The position numbers were made by a program, and so were the translations under genes. The notes under the pieces were generated by a model. The model ran no database searches. It had not been told where the DNA came from and saw only the letters and a program-made list of their open reading frames with translations. A DNA stretch of 64,000 nucleotides from Petrolisthes cinctipes (Eukaryota > Arthropoda > Malacostraca > Decapoda > Porcellanidae): contig JAWQEG010000489.1 in the NCBI GenBank assembly GCA_033782935.1, positions 7,501 to 71,500 on the forward strand, written 5' to 3'. The stretch's first letter is position 1. Each line of letters opens with the position of its first letter. Shown one piece after another: positions 23,903-35,865 of the stretch.

Positions 23903-25070
23903 CTTTATTTGATACAGTCACGAGCCATAAGCAATTTTTAAACTTCTAGATATATTAATCCGCCATACCAGCGAACCATTTACAACGAGTATTCCGTTTC
24001 ATACCAACTGCAGCTCTTATTACTCCATCAGGCAATTCGAAGTAGACCTCATGGATACTTATGGCTGGTGACTGTACTATGTATAAATTAACACTTACCC
24101 ATGCAAATCAAGCCACAAGGTATCCATTCAAGGCCAAAGGGGAGTGAAGTAGGCTATCCATCAATCCTCTTCATTATGTTGGTACACAATGACGCGTTAA
24201 AAGTGTCTACACCACCAATCACTCACGGTAGAGATAATGCAACCCACAACGATACCAATCAAATGACTGAAACTCGAGCCATCCATGATTGATACCAGCA
24301 CCATGTTAAGGCCTCCATAGACCATCCTTCATTCCTGCGCAAACACGGTGACTGTACATTATAATTTGCCACACTAGCAAGAAGACAAAGTAGTCATTAG
24401 TCGTCGACAGAATGATATTCACACGAGTGAGGTATGAGCAATAAATCGGCTTGTGTAGGCATAATCCTGGCATTGGTCACGATGAAAGTAAAGAATATAA
24501 AACAAAGTTTAGATGAAAGTGACAAATGAATATCTACCTTCACACGCAAAGTCCTTGTAAATGAGTAGACACTCTTGCATCTCTAGGCGACTAAATAGGT
24601 TCTCCGCATAGACCAGCCAACATTTAACATGATTAGGCTTACACATCTTTTCTCCAAGGAAATCACATTAATAAGAGATTCAATTCCATTAAGGTTGTTC
24701 AGCATCCTGTGATTCTTAGCAACAGGGCAGTCAAAATGAAGAGAACGTTTACAATAGCACAGAACCTTTTATATCTAGTTGATAAGACGTGTGCTGAAGG
24801 ACTAAATTAAGGCAAGAAGCATGATAAACTAGTTTCTCTATAAATATATCCAATATTTAATTTATTATATTGCGCAGCCAGTCCCACAAATTGCCATACA
24901 CCGTTGCACAAGCATATGATTAACGTAAAGCCTGTTTGACATCTTTCAGTCATTTGCACAAACCATCAGTCACACCCACTCAAAACTGTTAAGCTTGCAC
25001 AACCACCCAGTTTGTGCAGGCACGATTGATATTATAAGGAGGTCTTTAGACACCAGGTATTTCCCACATT
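23903..25070. other. Intergenic, nothing recognised
   Basis: No ORF over ~65 residues, no repeat array and no RNA gene seen. Confidence 0.55.
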
Positions 25071-25440
25071 GTATACACCACTTTATAAAGAGCACTTTAC
25101 CAAGGCCTAAGTCACTTTATGAACGCTTTACAGAACCCCAAGTCATTTTATGAAGATCACTTTTCCCATGGGCCACGTCACTTCATGTAGAGCACACTTC
25201 ACATAAATCCACGTTACTATGAACACTTTACAGAGGCTTACATCAGTTTATGAACACCTACCGAGGCCTACGTCACTTTGTGATTAACAATTTACCGAGC
25301 CTTACGTCACTTTATGAAGGGCACTTAACCAAGGCCCAAGTAATTTTACAGATGCCTACGTCATTTTATGAAGAAATTAATCGAGGCCTAAATCACTTTA
25401 CCTATAGGCCTATAAATCACTTTATGAAGCACTTTACAGA
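25071..25440. repeat. Degenerate ~37-bp minisatellite
   Basis: About ten imperfect units around CACTTTATGAAGAGCACTTT plus ACCGAGGCCTAAGT; best seen at 25240-25330 (CCTACGTCACTTTGTG, CCTTACGTCACTTTATGAAG). Spacing varies from ~30 to 40. Confidence 0.8.
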
Positions 25441-27614
25441 GGCAGGTCAACACACAACGCTTTCAGGTACACAGTAGACCAACGTAAACCCCAAATACCA
25501 ATTGCCAGAAAATTTCGGACATCAGTGTGATTTACATATACCATTGATAATTTTCCTCTAGTAAACAGACAGATTAAATTCCTTCGACTAATCCTAGAAG
25601 CAATATTATAGTTATTGTAATTTGTTGCAAGCATTATCTTTTAAAATAAAACCAATAGAAAAATCATGAAAAAAAATCAATAAATTACTTAAATCACTCC
25701 TGTGTCACAAGACAAACAGGCAACTGTACCAGTGTAACTTTATCAAGACGTTCGGTTTATATTAATCAACGCTCCTACAAACCCAGAAGTGGTTTGAAAG
25801 TTATCCCAGCGAAAAAATGTACGGTAACCATTAGAGAGGTAGTACAGTGATGGTAAATCTTTAACAAAGCATGCCTCAACAAATCCAAGCAGCAGGCCAC
25901 CATTATTTCTGTTAATTTGGTCAATTTTCCAGACATACTTTGAAAAAAATTGAGGGTTCTACTTTAGTAAGAATACACTACCTCCATAAGCCACATTAAA
26001 CACGGAGAGGACCACAGTCTAGTTACAGATGTATTACAAAACTAGTACAAGTCACTTTAAACAACATCTACATTAACTAAAATAATCTTATCGAACACAA
26101 CGAGAACTCCAATAATATCAAACCTTCACCGAACTCGCAAAACGAGAACAATGAACAATTCACGCGGCGTGAAGAACCGCTCGATACCACTGCAAGTAAG
26201 AAACTGATACACCTCTGCCATTCCACTTCCCTCATTACCTCTGCTCTAGCGATTTTTTTTCTTTCTTTTTGCTATGAAACGACGTCCAGGACAAACCCAC
26301 AATTTGAACTCGCCTCGACTAGCTTCTAGTCAGGTTCGAATCACCACCAACGAAACATTTAACTTTGACGTCTTGTAATTGGTAGCAGTGTTTCTGGCAT
26401 ATAATTTACCAACATAAAATTCTTACACTTTTAATGATGTCACTTACATAATTATAGTCCCTAATACTGCAGTGTGTTCCATAAATCCAATAATAACACA
26501 AGAGCTACAATGTTACCATGTAGTGCGACACATGTGAAGCCCCAACACCTCACAGTTTCACTCAATAATCTCGGGGCCTCGCAAGAGTCACAGGCTACTA
26601 GTTGCCCACTGTCCCGGGGTTAAAAAAAAAATAATAATTATTCTTGTGTCATGTTCTACAAACCTAAGATAATTTTATGATAATCCGCTGAACTTTTACC
26701 AATATAGTGCCGTATTACCTGAGTTAGTGATACACTGTATAGTTGAGAGGCTTCAGTTAGTGGAAGGGAGATACAGTGGATCAATCATAGACACGCTTAC
26801 TGGATGTGTTGGCTGGACCAATCAGAGACGTCAGCTGCACGACTGGCGCCAACTGTCTGCCAGGCCTTCCTCAGTAATTACACTGCTTTAACGATCGTTC
26901 AGGATTGTTAGAGTCGACAACAACGACAGACACACTCCCCGATGAAAAATTCGTGTGTTTTCTATTACTGATATAGTGTGTAACTGTATATTTCCTATGT
27001 TAATGGTAGAAGAAACCCAACTGAACTAATTCATATTCGTGCTCACAGTTTAACCATCCCTGTCACTTCTAATTATTCAACAAGTATATCTTATTACTAC
27101 TACTACTACTACTTCTACTCACAAAACAGGAACTTTACAAAATGGATGACTGAGAACACACAACATCCATAACTGCATGAGAACAGTGGTGAGTGAGCTG
27201 CAGCCACAGTGGGAATTATTCTACATAAAATTAGTTATCAGACGTGTATCCATTACAAAATATTGCCAACTGATGTGATAATAACTTTATTTAACACTAT
27301 CTATAAATAATAGCTGCTTTCATATGTTCAATACACGAGTCGAAACTTTACAAGGGACGTGGGAGAGACGAAAGGTAAGGAGAGATGAGGAAAGGAGAGG
27401 GTGGGGAGGGAGCATGGTAGTATAATTCTAATTCTCTATTTTTCATGGGGCTTGGTATTGAGGGCCGGGATATGAATAATATATACAGGACAGGGTATCC
27501 AGTAAATACTTGGTGTAAATCAGTGAGTGTGTTCCTGAGACAAGTATGAATGTTTAATAATACCAAGTGACCATATCACCAGTTGTCAATAGTTTACGAT
27601 ACACCACTTCATTA
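25441..27614. other. Intergenic, nothing recognised
   Basis: AT-rich, with a short (TAC)n-like run at ~27095. No supported gene. Confidence 0.55.
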
Positions 27615-28055
27615 AATGCCACTTCCCCTACATGGCATGCACTTCCCCTATCATTTCCTCTGCCATTTTCCGTACCATTTCGTCTGCCACTTCCCGGGAA
27701 TACGTACAGTTGCCATCAATGACTCGAGGCCACCTCGTACACCAACAAGCTTGTTTTGCATGATATTCATTGCAGAAAAGTTAAATCTGCATATTGACAA
27801 CTTATCACTGGGTTCGTTTCACCCGAGCAGACGAGTGAATTTCGGTCCAGCTTATATTTCACTGATACCAGATACAACACCGTTATGTTCGTGGATGGGG
27901 TGGCCTCGAGTCATCTGATGGCAACTGTACCATTTTCACTGCTACTGACCCTACCATTTCGTGTGCTACTTCCTCTACGTTCTATTTCGTGTGCCACATC
28001 CCCTACCATTTCGTGTGCTACTTCCCCTACGTACCATTTCCTCTGCTTTCAATAG
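27615..28055. repeat. Minisatellite of CTACCATTTCGTGTGCTACTT units, split by a MITE
   Basis: Before the insertion: TGCCACTTCCCCTAC, CATTTCCTCTGCCATTTTCC, GTACCATTTCGTCTGCCACT. After it: CTACCATTTCGTGTGCTACT twice, and variants to 28050. Unit ~22-30 bases. Confidence 0.8.
27705..27929. mobile_element. Mariner-type MITE inserted in a minisatellite
   Basis: 225 bp between TA dinucleotides, inverted repeats of ~29 bp (CAGTTGCCATCA then ATGACTCGAGGCCAC) differing by one indel. It splits the ACTTCC-type repeat at 27615-28055, so it inserted after the repeat formed. Confidence 0.88.
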
Positions 28056-30369
28056 TGCCATATATAGTCTCTGTTTCCCAACATGGCACCGACATGTTAT
28101 ATATTGTCTTGTTTTCCTCTGATTTCCCTGCCTTAAATTCCTTCATTCTCTGATACGATATAATAACTCTGGAAATACCCAAAGACTAATTTGTATTAAC
28201 GAAACTACTGATGAACCTACGATAGTGTAATGGTAATAATTATTATAGTACTGGGAGAAGGATAGGCCACTCTTTTATGATAGTTTTGGTCGTCGCGGTA
28301 CAGCAGAGCCATCTAGCGGAGATGGGGAATCACTAACAACTGTCGCCTTTACCTACAGAGAAGTTTTTTTTTTTCTGGTTTGCTGAAGTTGATTTTGTGA
28401 TTGAAATGGGGATTGCTTGAGTGCTTAACAATAAACTGTTCCACCAGCTCTAAGCGGAATAAGGACCTATCAATTTTCCGCTTTTCAAAAGATCTGCCAG
28501 CTGAAATGTGAGTTTTTACATACAGGAACTTAAAATTAGCAAGCTACGGAGCACAAATTTGACTGATTGTCATAGTTGTACAGTATTAATTTAATATTAA
28601 CTGGTGTTAGATAATGACTCTTTATCCTTTAGCAAGCTACGAAGTACATATGACTTATTGTGATAAAATATTAATTTTGGTGATAATGACATTGGTGCTA
28701 GATATGATGATACCTTATGGGTTCCATAGTTATACAGTATTTATATTGGTGGTAATAACATTGATGTCAGATGATGATAGCCTACCTTATGTTTTCTATT
28801 TTTTTAAGTACTGTACTGTAGTCAGTATATCTATTTAAATGATCCTGTTAGGATGAAGTATTGCATGTATATATATACTGTATATATATATATGAGGTAA
28901 GAGACACAGACAGAACAGGCCAGGGTGTGGTAGAGGATGCCAATTTCCTCATTTCTGGATAGAACCAGCCCTCACCGGTGTGAAAAGGTGATAGAGAGGT
29001 GGCACAGCCAGCACGAAGGAAATAAAAGGAACAGAGGGACAGTTGAAGAACTGAAAAAGATTGGCTGGGGCCTACATCACCGCAGGCATTGCTTTACTCT
29101 TAAGAGGACATGTATAATCTGAGATAGTACAAACAAATATTTATTTTCACCATGTCAATAAAATCATCATTTTGACTACACAGGTATCAACTGATGTCGA
29201 ATCAGTAATTCCTTCTGCAACTGTTTGTGTCAATGTTCCAAGTTCACTACTAATTCTTACAGAAAAGGAGGGTGTGGTGATAGCTGCCTGATCTACATAC
29301 TGATGGAGATGAAGATATAGTGAGTGAATTTCTAGTATGTATATAGTATGTAAATGTAAGTGAAATTGTGTAATGAGGGTATACTGAGGGAAGTATACAG
29401 TATAATTAAGGCTTGATGTATTGTGTGATGAGTGTTCGGAATATGAAAACTATGAGTATGAGGGCTTACCATAATTACAAACCTTGGACACCACCTCAGC
29501 TACAGAATAAAATCACCAATTTGACTATCATGCATTTTGATATACAGTATGGTATATTTCTTATCAGTGCTGCTGGTCAATGTCCCATAAACCATAAACC
29601 TTCCTTCCTTGCTGCATTTCTAGGTTTATATTATCACTTGCTATAATTTTTTGTAAGTAAATAAGTATATAAAGTATGATACTTAGCTTAGTAATTGTAA
29701 TACCAGTAATTTCTTCACTATTTTCTATATATTGAAATAATTTAAGCACAAATATTCTTTTAAGTAATTGTATACAGTATTCATATTAGTAGTTTTTGTA
29801 GGTAAATAAGTACCGTACCATACTTTTTTACATGCCTATTCAACCTTAATATTATATATATATTTTTTTTTGTCTGCAGGTTTTAGTTTCTACCAATTCT
29901 TTTTAAATTTACTGTATGCGGTATTCACTTAAGTATTTTCTTTTTCTGAGTTTTGTAACTACAGTAATTAAACACAATTTTTTATTAGTGACTGTATTAT
30001 CAAATCAGCATCTTCTCTATTCTTTTCATAAGTAAGTAAATACAAAGACATAATGAAGTTGTATATTCACATAAATACCTTCTCTAATTTTGTACCATAA
30101 GCAATTAAGCACTTTTTTAAGTAACTGTACTTTGTCTCATGGAAAAATTATCTAATTCATCATGTTCTGTTCTTTCTGTCTTTCACAACCCACACTTACA
30201 ACCCAGAAAGTGTGTGTACTGTAATTCATAATTGATGAAATACGTACACATGACCCTTTCAATTATTCTCTCATCACTTATAACCCGGTGTGAGTGTGAG
30301 GACTAAACACATGCATCACTCATTCAATTCTCTTCTCACTGTGTGTGCGCACTCGTGTGATGAGGGTAT
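28056..30369. other. Intergenic, mostly AT-rich
   Basis: A short (TA)n run at 28868-28892 and a dispersed repeat at 28965-29100. No gene recognised. Confidence 0.5.
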
Positions 30370-30554
30370 TACAGTAGACCCTTGGTATAATGCTACAGTA
30401 GCAAATATAAGTTATATAACAGTCACTGCAGATCATTATTTTCTGTATGGTAATGAATAGGAGAAAACATTTAGTGGTCTTCTGTTAGGAACCGGGTGTA
30501 AAATTAAATGGTAGATACAAGTACTTATCCATGTTATATCAAGAGTCTACTGTA
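30370..30554. mobile_element. Tigger/pogo-like MITE
   Basis: 185 bp between TA dinucleotides. Left end CAGTAGACCCTTGGTATAA, right end inward CAGTAGACTCTTGATATAA. CAGTAGxCxCTxG ends are Tigger-like. No ORF. Confidence 0.78.
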
Positions 30555-32678
30555 AATACAATTAGGGTAGTGGTTTGTTTTGTGACACTGTTCAAGTTTC
30601 CTGAATTGTTTTTTTAAGAACCAGTCCACTTCTCTATTTGTAATGCATTTCTTTTCGTTTGGCACAATCTTCCACCCTTTTCATCAGCTGACACGTGTTT
30701 TCTTTCATGTACAGTACTTCATTTCTGTTCATTCTTAGTTTCTTTCCATGACTTGTAATTTTTACCTACTTTCATTTAATGTCTTACATCACTATTTCTT
30801 TCACTCTTCCTTTATTTGTTTATTCAAATTTTCATTCACTAACTTTTCTTTTCATTTTTATCTACTTTAATTAAATTTCTTTCACTCTTTCCTTCCCTAT
30901 TCTTATTTTCCTTTCACTATCTTTTTCACACTTCCTTCCTTCTAACCACTTTTATTTTCAACACTCTTTCCATCACTGTTCCTTTCACTTAAACTATTTT
31001 AGTATTTCTTTGTTTGGTTTCTTGTACTACTTCCTTTATCACGGTACCAGAAAAACCTTACCAAATACAGTGGAGAAGTTGTTGCTGTTCTGCCATGGTT
31101 AGTTTTCATGAGGGAGCAAGATATTAGTCCTTCCTTTACTTAATCTTCCTCCCTCTCGATCAGTCTTTAATCACTCCTCTCATTCCTTCCTTGAGAATGT
31201 GGAGGTGAGACTTCAATGTGCCTGGAACAATAACAACATAATGTAAAGCGTCTCCAAAAAAAAAAGCCTCTAAACTATTTCGTGGTAAACAAACTGAAAA
31301 CCCAGCAATATTATCTGAAACATAAACGAAACTATGTAACACATATTGGTAACCCTGAAGGTCCCATTTGCCACATGACATAAGGTATTGTGTTTAATGA
31401 ACTACACCATATGAGGAGATTTTATTGACGAAGTATCGCTCATGCTTCTATGACCAGAAGTGACTGTTGTCAATAAAGGCTCCTTCTCATTTGTTGTATG
31501 TTGTTTAACCATTCTGTTAAGTTATACATATTTTAATTCATATACAGTATACTTCAGGTTATCATTGACATTTCCTACAGCCAAGACACACCAGTGCTAT
31601 ATTTTCTTATTGTGACTTTGCATTTAATCTAATCCTGTACTGTATCAGTGATTTCTAAACAGAAACAACCTTAAGTCCTTGTCAATCACTACGGAATATG
31701 GTTATTATGTAATGGTTACATATTGTTATGCCAATACAGTAGAATATAGTTGGAATAAAACACATCACGTCATAGTAAACACCACATATACAAGAGCTTT
31801 ACTGTCTCTATTTTGACTCGGACCACATGCAACGCAAATGGTAAGACAATTCCTAATGTTTTTATGAGACTGTTCAGCTTCAATCCTTAAAAATGATACT
31901 GGTTGTGCATGGTATTTGCTGTCAGATCATAATATTCCTGGATGGAAACTCATACTACATTGTTTATGATAATATATATAAAGTTACCCACTTTCCAGCA
32001 AATTATTCAGAGTTATGATGTAAGCCATACATAGCAAGGTTGGATGTCACTGCATGCTTACCAACCTTACCAAAATTAGCATGAATGATCTGCAACTTAT
32101 GATTTCACAACAGATACTTTTTAAAGGCACTGTATATTTCTATGAGGATCAAGTAAGGGTAAGTGTGTGAGTGTGATAATGACAACACAAACATAAACAT
32201 TTTTCCTGCAAACTGGAGGACTTCCAAATTGTAACCTATAGTACAGGAGTACAATACCTAATTTGTTGTACAGTTGGCCACAGGAATTCTTACACAGGCT
32301 ATATGGCAAGAGAGATCAATATTTTGGAAGTACTGTACTGCAATGAATGGTCTACCAAGTAACTCGGTAATTACAAAACAACATATCTATTAATAATGTT
32401 GTAATGTAGTTACGTAGTCTTACATTTTCTACATGTAAACCTTTGAAAACAACAGCGTGTGTACAAATTCCTGAGGCCAATAGTACAACCTGGAGGAATC
32501 GGTAACCTCCTACTCACTAATATAATAATTATCTTTCAAAATGATTATTAGCTAATATCTTATGAATGAAATAGTGGTATTGTACTGAGTGCCAGTGAAT
32601 AATAATCTCTCATTATATATGGCTTACCTAACACATACTCTGTTAATAAATATCTTCCTATATATACACTGGGTGGTA
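30555..32678. other. Intergenic, nothing firmly recognised
   Basis: T/C-rich stretch 30600-31030 with many TTTC/TTCA strings. A small inverted pair at 31410-31495 (GAGGAGATTTTATTGAC against GTCAATAAAGGCTCCTTCTC) may be a decayed hairpin element. Confidence 0.4.
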
Positions 32679-33440
32679 CAGGAAACCCTCATTATGCATG
32701 GCTTTCATATATGTTACAATAAACCTTCAAAATAACAAACATGGATGTATTGAATTTAAGATTTAATGACCCTGAAGAGCATGCCAAGCAAGCTCCATAT
32801 TTTATGAACTTGTTGATATTTTGCAGCGTTGTTCACTAAATACTGAACAGCAGAAACCTGTCCTTCCAGCTTCAGTATTCACTTATATGAGACAGTGAGA
32901 TCTTATATGAGATCATAGATCTTAATACATGCAGACTATCTCTCTTGTATCTATATAATATCTTTGTGGTCTTTTATGCTTTTCACTGGATACATTGGCA
33001 TCACGGTGTATTATAATGCACACATTACACAGTCATAATAATTTTGACCAGTGCTCAGTTTTATGTACTAGTGTTATAATATGTACCAGTGTTAAGTGCA
33101 GTACTGTAGTGTTGTTATTAGGTGTAAGTCAGCAACATTAGGTACTGTACAGTATAAAGTTAGTGTTATTTTCTGTTCAGCATTCACTGCCTGCTTTATA
33201 CTGGATCACATATAGTGACTAGACCATTATATTCTACCACCTTAAGTACAAAATTGCATTAGTGTACTGTATTCTGATTAACATTTAATGTAATTGCAAA
33301 GCAACTGTAAATGGAATTGGGTCTGAACACGTCTGATCAAATGACTCACCTTATTTATGATCAGAGTTCGGTAAAACCCCTTGAACCCTGGGAGTACGCC
33401 TCAGCAACATACGCACATTTCACATATGAAGGGTTAATTT
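32679..33440. mobile_element. Possible Tigger-like remnant
   Basis: Left end TACAGGAAACCCTCATTATG resembles Tigger ends. A diverged inward end, TACAAATTAACCCTTCATATG, is at ~33440. The interior is AT-rich without a transposase. Weak call. Confidence 0.35.
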
Positions 33441-34150
33441 GTATGCAAGCTGGGCTAATAATGCAGTAACTTCATCTCAGTACTGTTTTCTTGCTGAAGC
33501 AAAAGATGAAAAGCAAAAAATAAAAAACTCCATCGTGTCTGCTTCCGTTTACAATCCTGCAGCCTGTACGGAACTCACACGCCAGGTACGATATTATATA
33601 TTCCAAAAGTGAATTATCTTTTTCAGAACTTGACAGTGATGTGGAAATACTGCATGTGATAAGAATTACCAAGAACACATGTAAGTAGGAAAATTGGGTA
33701 TGATAAACTGTACTGTAGTAAGGATAAGTGATATGGATAATCCAATTGATATTTACAATGATACAGTTAATGTGAAGCACATAGTAATGAAATGAGATGT
33801 TGCGTTCCAGGAAATTCATTGAGGTGTGATGAGTGAATTTGTGTGTGGAAGTTGCTGTTGCAGGTGTGATTTCAGACACGGTCGAATTATGAGGCAAAAA
33901 CCCTATATTCAAATCAACATGTGGCAACAACCAGATGTAGAAGTCTACTTAGCAATATTTTCCACATCAGAGTAAGTATTAGATAATGCAATGTAGTTTA
34001 CTGCTTTAGCCTCTACCATTGCCTAAATATTAAGGTGCAAAGTTAGTGCTTTCAGTTGGTGCTGCAAGCTGCCAAATGGATAACTATATTGAGGATATAC
34101 TGTACTGCTCACTGTAGCAGTACACACCCATAAACCCAGTGTACAATGAA

Positions 34151-34400
34151 GGTTTACAGTAGACAAATTCATTACACACCCATAACCCAAGTGAACAACA
34201 AGGATTTGTGGTATCTCTTTTATAAATTATCAAATAAGGTTTACTGTACCGTTACATTTTACACAAATAGGGTTCACTGTATATCTTACATAAATTCAGA
34301 AGTAGGATTTACTGTACACCATTCACAAGTCAGGTTCACTATACATCTCTCACAAATCCACATAGTTTACTGTACATCTTTCATAAATTGCCAAGTATTG
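34151..34400. repeat. ~33-bp minisatellite overlapping the Ect2 stop codon
   Basis: About six degenerate units of the form GGTTTACTGTACATCTTTCA plus TAAATTGCCAAGTA, starting near 34153, 34238, 34270, 34305, 34333 and 34365. The last unit contains the complement of the Ect2 TAA (34367-34369) and its last dozen codons. Confidence 0.75.
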
Positions 34401-35865
34401 CATACATTTTTTAGGGTGCGTCTGCGAGTAGTGGGAGTTGACATGGGCTGAGCAAACCCCCCGCTGGGAGGTGTGCCTGATAATGACAAGTCCTGCAAAT
34501 AGAAGGAGAGAAAAGCCAGTGTTAGTTGATCCATGCAAGCCAAGACAATGTGTTGGGTTAGTGGCTGGCTGACTCACAGGAAGTACAGTACTGCATGGGT
34601 TAACTTTACCTTGACTCATACACTCTCCATGTCTGTGCATGCCAAGAAAATGTACTGTGCTGGGTTAAATATAGTTGTATGACTTATTGGTGTGGGTTAA
34701 CATTACTAAGACTTGTACACTGTCTCATAATTTACAACAGTCTGTCACACAATCATACACTTTCTGTCTGGCATCTTCTGGTACCTACAGTAGACACCAC
34801 TAATGGGACCCAAAACTGAAATAATTGGAGTTAGTATTATCTAAACATTTACATATATAAAACATTCTAAATGCAACTCATATAGACATATCTAAGTGAA
34901 TGATTACCTGCCACACTGAGCATATACTGTACATTCTCCAATAGTTCCTCATTCACACAACTTCCAACTTCATCATTCTTTAAATATTACGTTTGCGAGT
35001 CATTTACTAGTTTGCGGATTTGATAAATCTTTCACTCTCCCTTATCTTTTGCTCTTTTCTCCTCAACCACCAACAATTCTACGTCCAACATTACACTACA
35101 GTGCGTTTATTCTATCGTGGCAAAAATGCACCCATTCCCTTCTAGGTAATATGAATTTTGACAAAGGTTATGCATACATTGCAGTGTTATAAGTTGTAGA
35201 TAAAGTAGTGGAAATTTTTGGTGTACCTTTTCTAAGATTGCATTATTGTACATACATTAAAAATGCCAAAATATTTAATGAGGGAACTAGTACATTTTCT
35301 TAATGTAAAAAATAAAAAAAAGTACTGTACACTTACCGCTAGACTGTTGACACTGGTGGCTCCCCTCATGGATGACTGGTGTGGAAGAGTACCAAAGGGA
35401 CTCATGACGGTTGACACAGCACGTTTCAGTTTGCTGGGAGACTTGTTGAAGCTGAAGGCACGACTCACCTTCCTACCAGTTCGAGTGGCAAATCTGTAGT
35501 GTGGAAAAAATTGATCACAGGTGGCACAGGTAGGGGAGATGCTCGTTACACTGTACACAGATTATGAAACACTCATATTACACCGTTATGAAACACTAAT
35601 TATGCTTGTTATACAGAATTATATTTCCCAGTGTCAAAAGGGAAACATTCATTACCATACATATATTAAATACAGAAAATTTATGAAACATGAATTAGAG
35701 ACTCAAATTTTATTGTAATCACCTGACTAAACGATACTCACAAACTTTACTCTTGACTTCCCACACACTCACTCACCTTAGAGCTTTACTGAGAGCATTA
35801 GTTAGGCTGACATCACTTGTCTCAATGTCAAGGTGGTGCGGGTCCATTGATACTAAAATGTTTTC
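34367..35865 (-). CDS. Ect2: Ect2 exons 18-20: basic C-terminal tail
   Basis: Residues ~768-890. Exon 19 holds GRKVSRAFSFNKSPSKLKRA, the conserved basic Ser-rich tail motif of Ect2, which in other animals helps plasma-membrane association. Exon 20 reads DLSLSGTPPSGGFAQPMSTP then TTRRRTLKN and ends WQFMKDVQ with TAA at 34367-34369. The final dozen codons lie inside a 3' minisatellite (34151-34400), so the extreme C-terminus is probably lineage-specific. Confidence 0.88.

Noticed and set aside
33472..33930. 152-codon - strand frame downstream of Ect2
   Set aside because: No recognisable domain, composition like the surrounding AT-rich DNA, and no splice context linking it to Ect2.
34146..34451. 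101-codon + strand frame
   Set aside because: It reads through the minisatellite and lies antisense to the last Ect2 exon.
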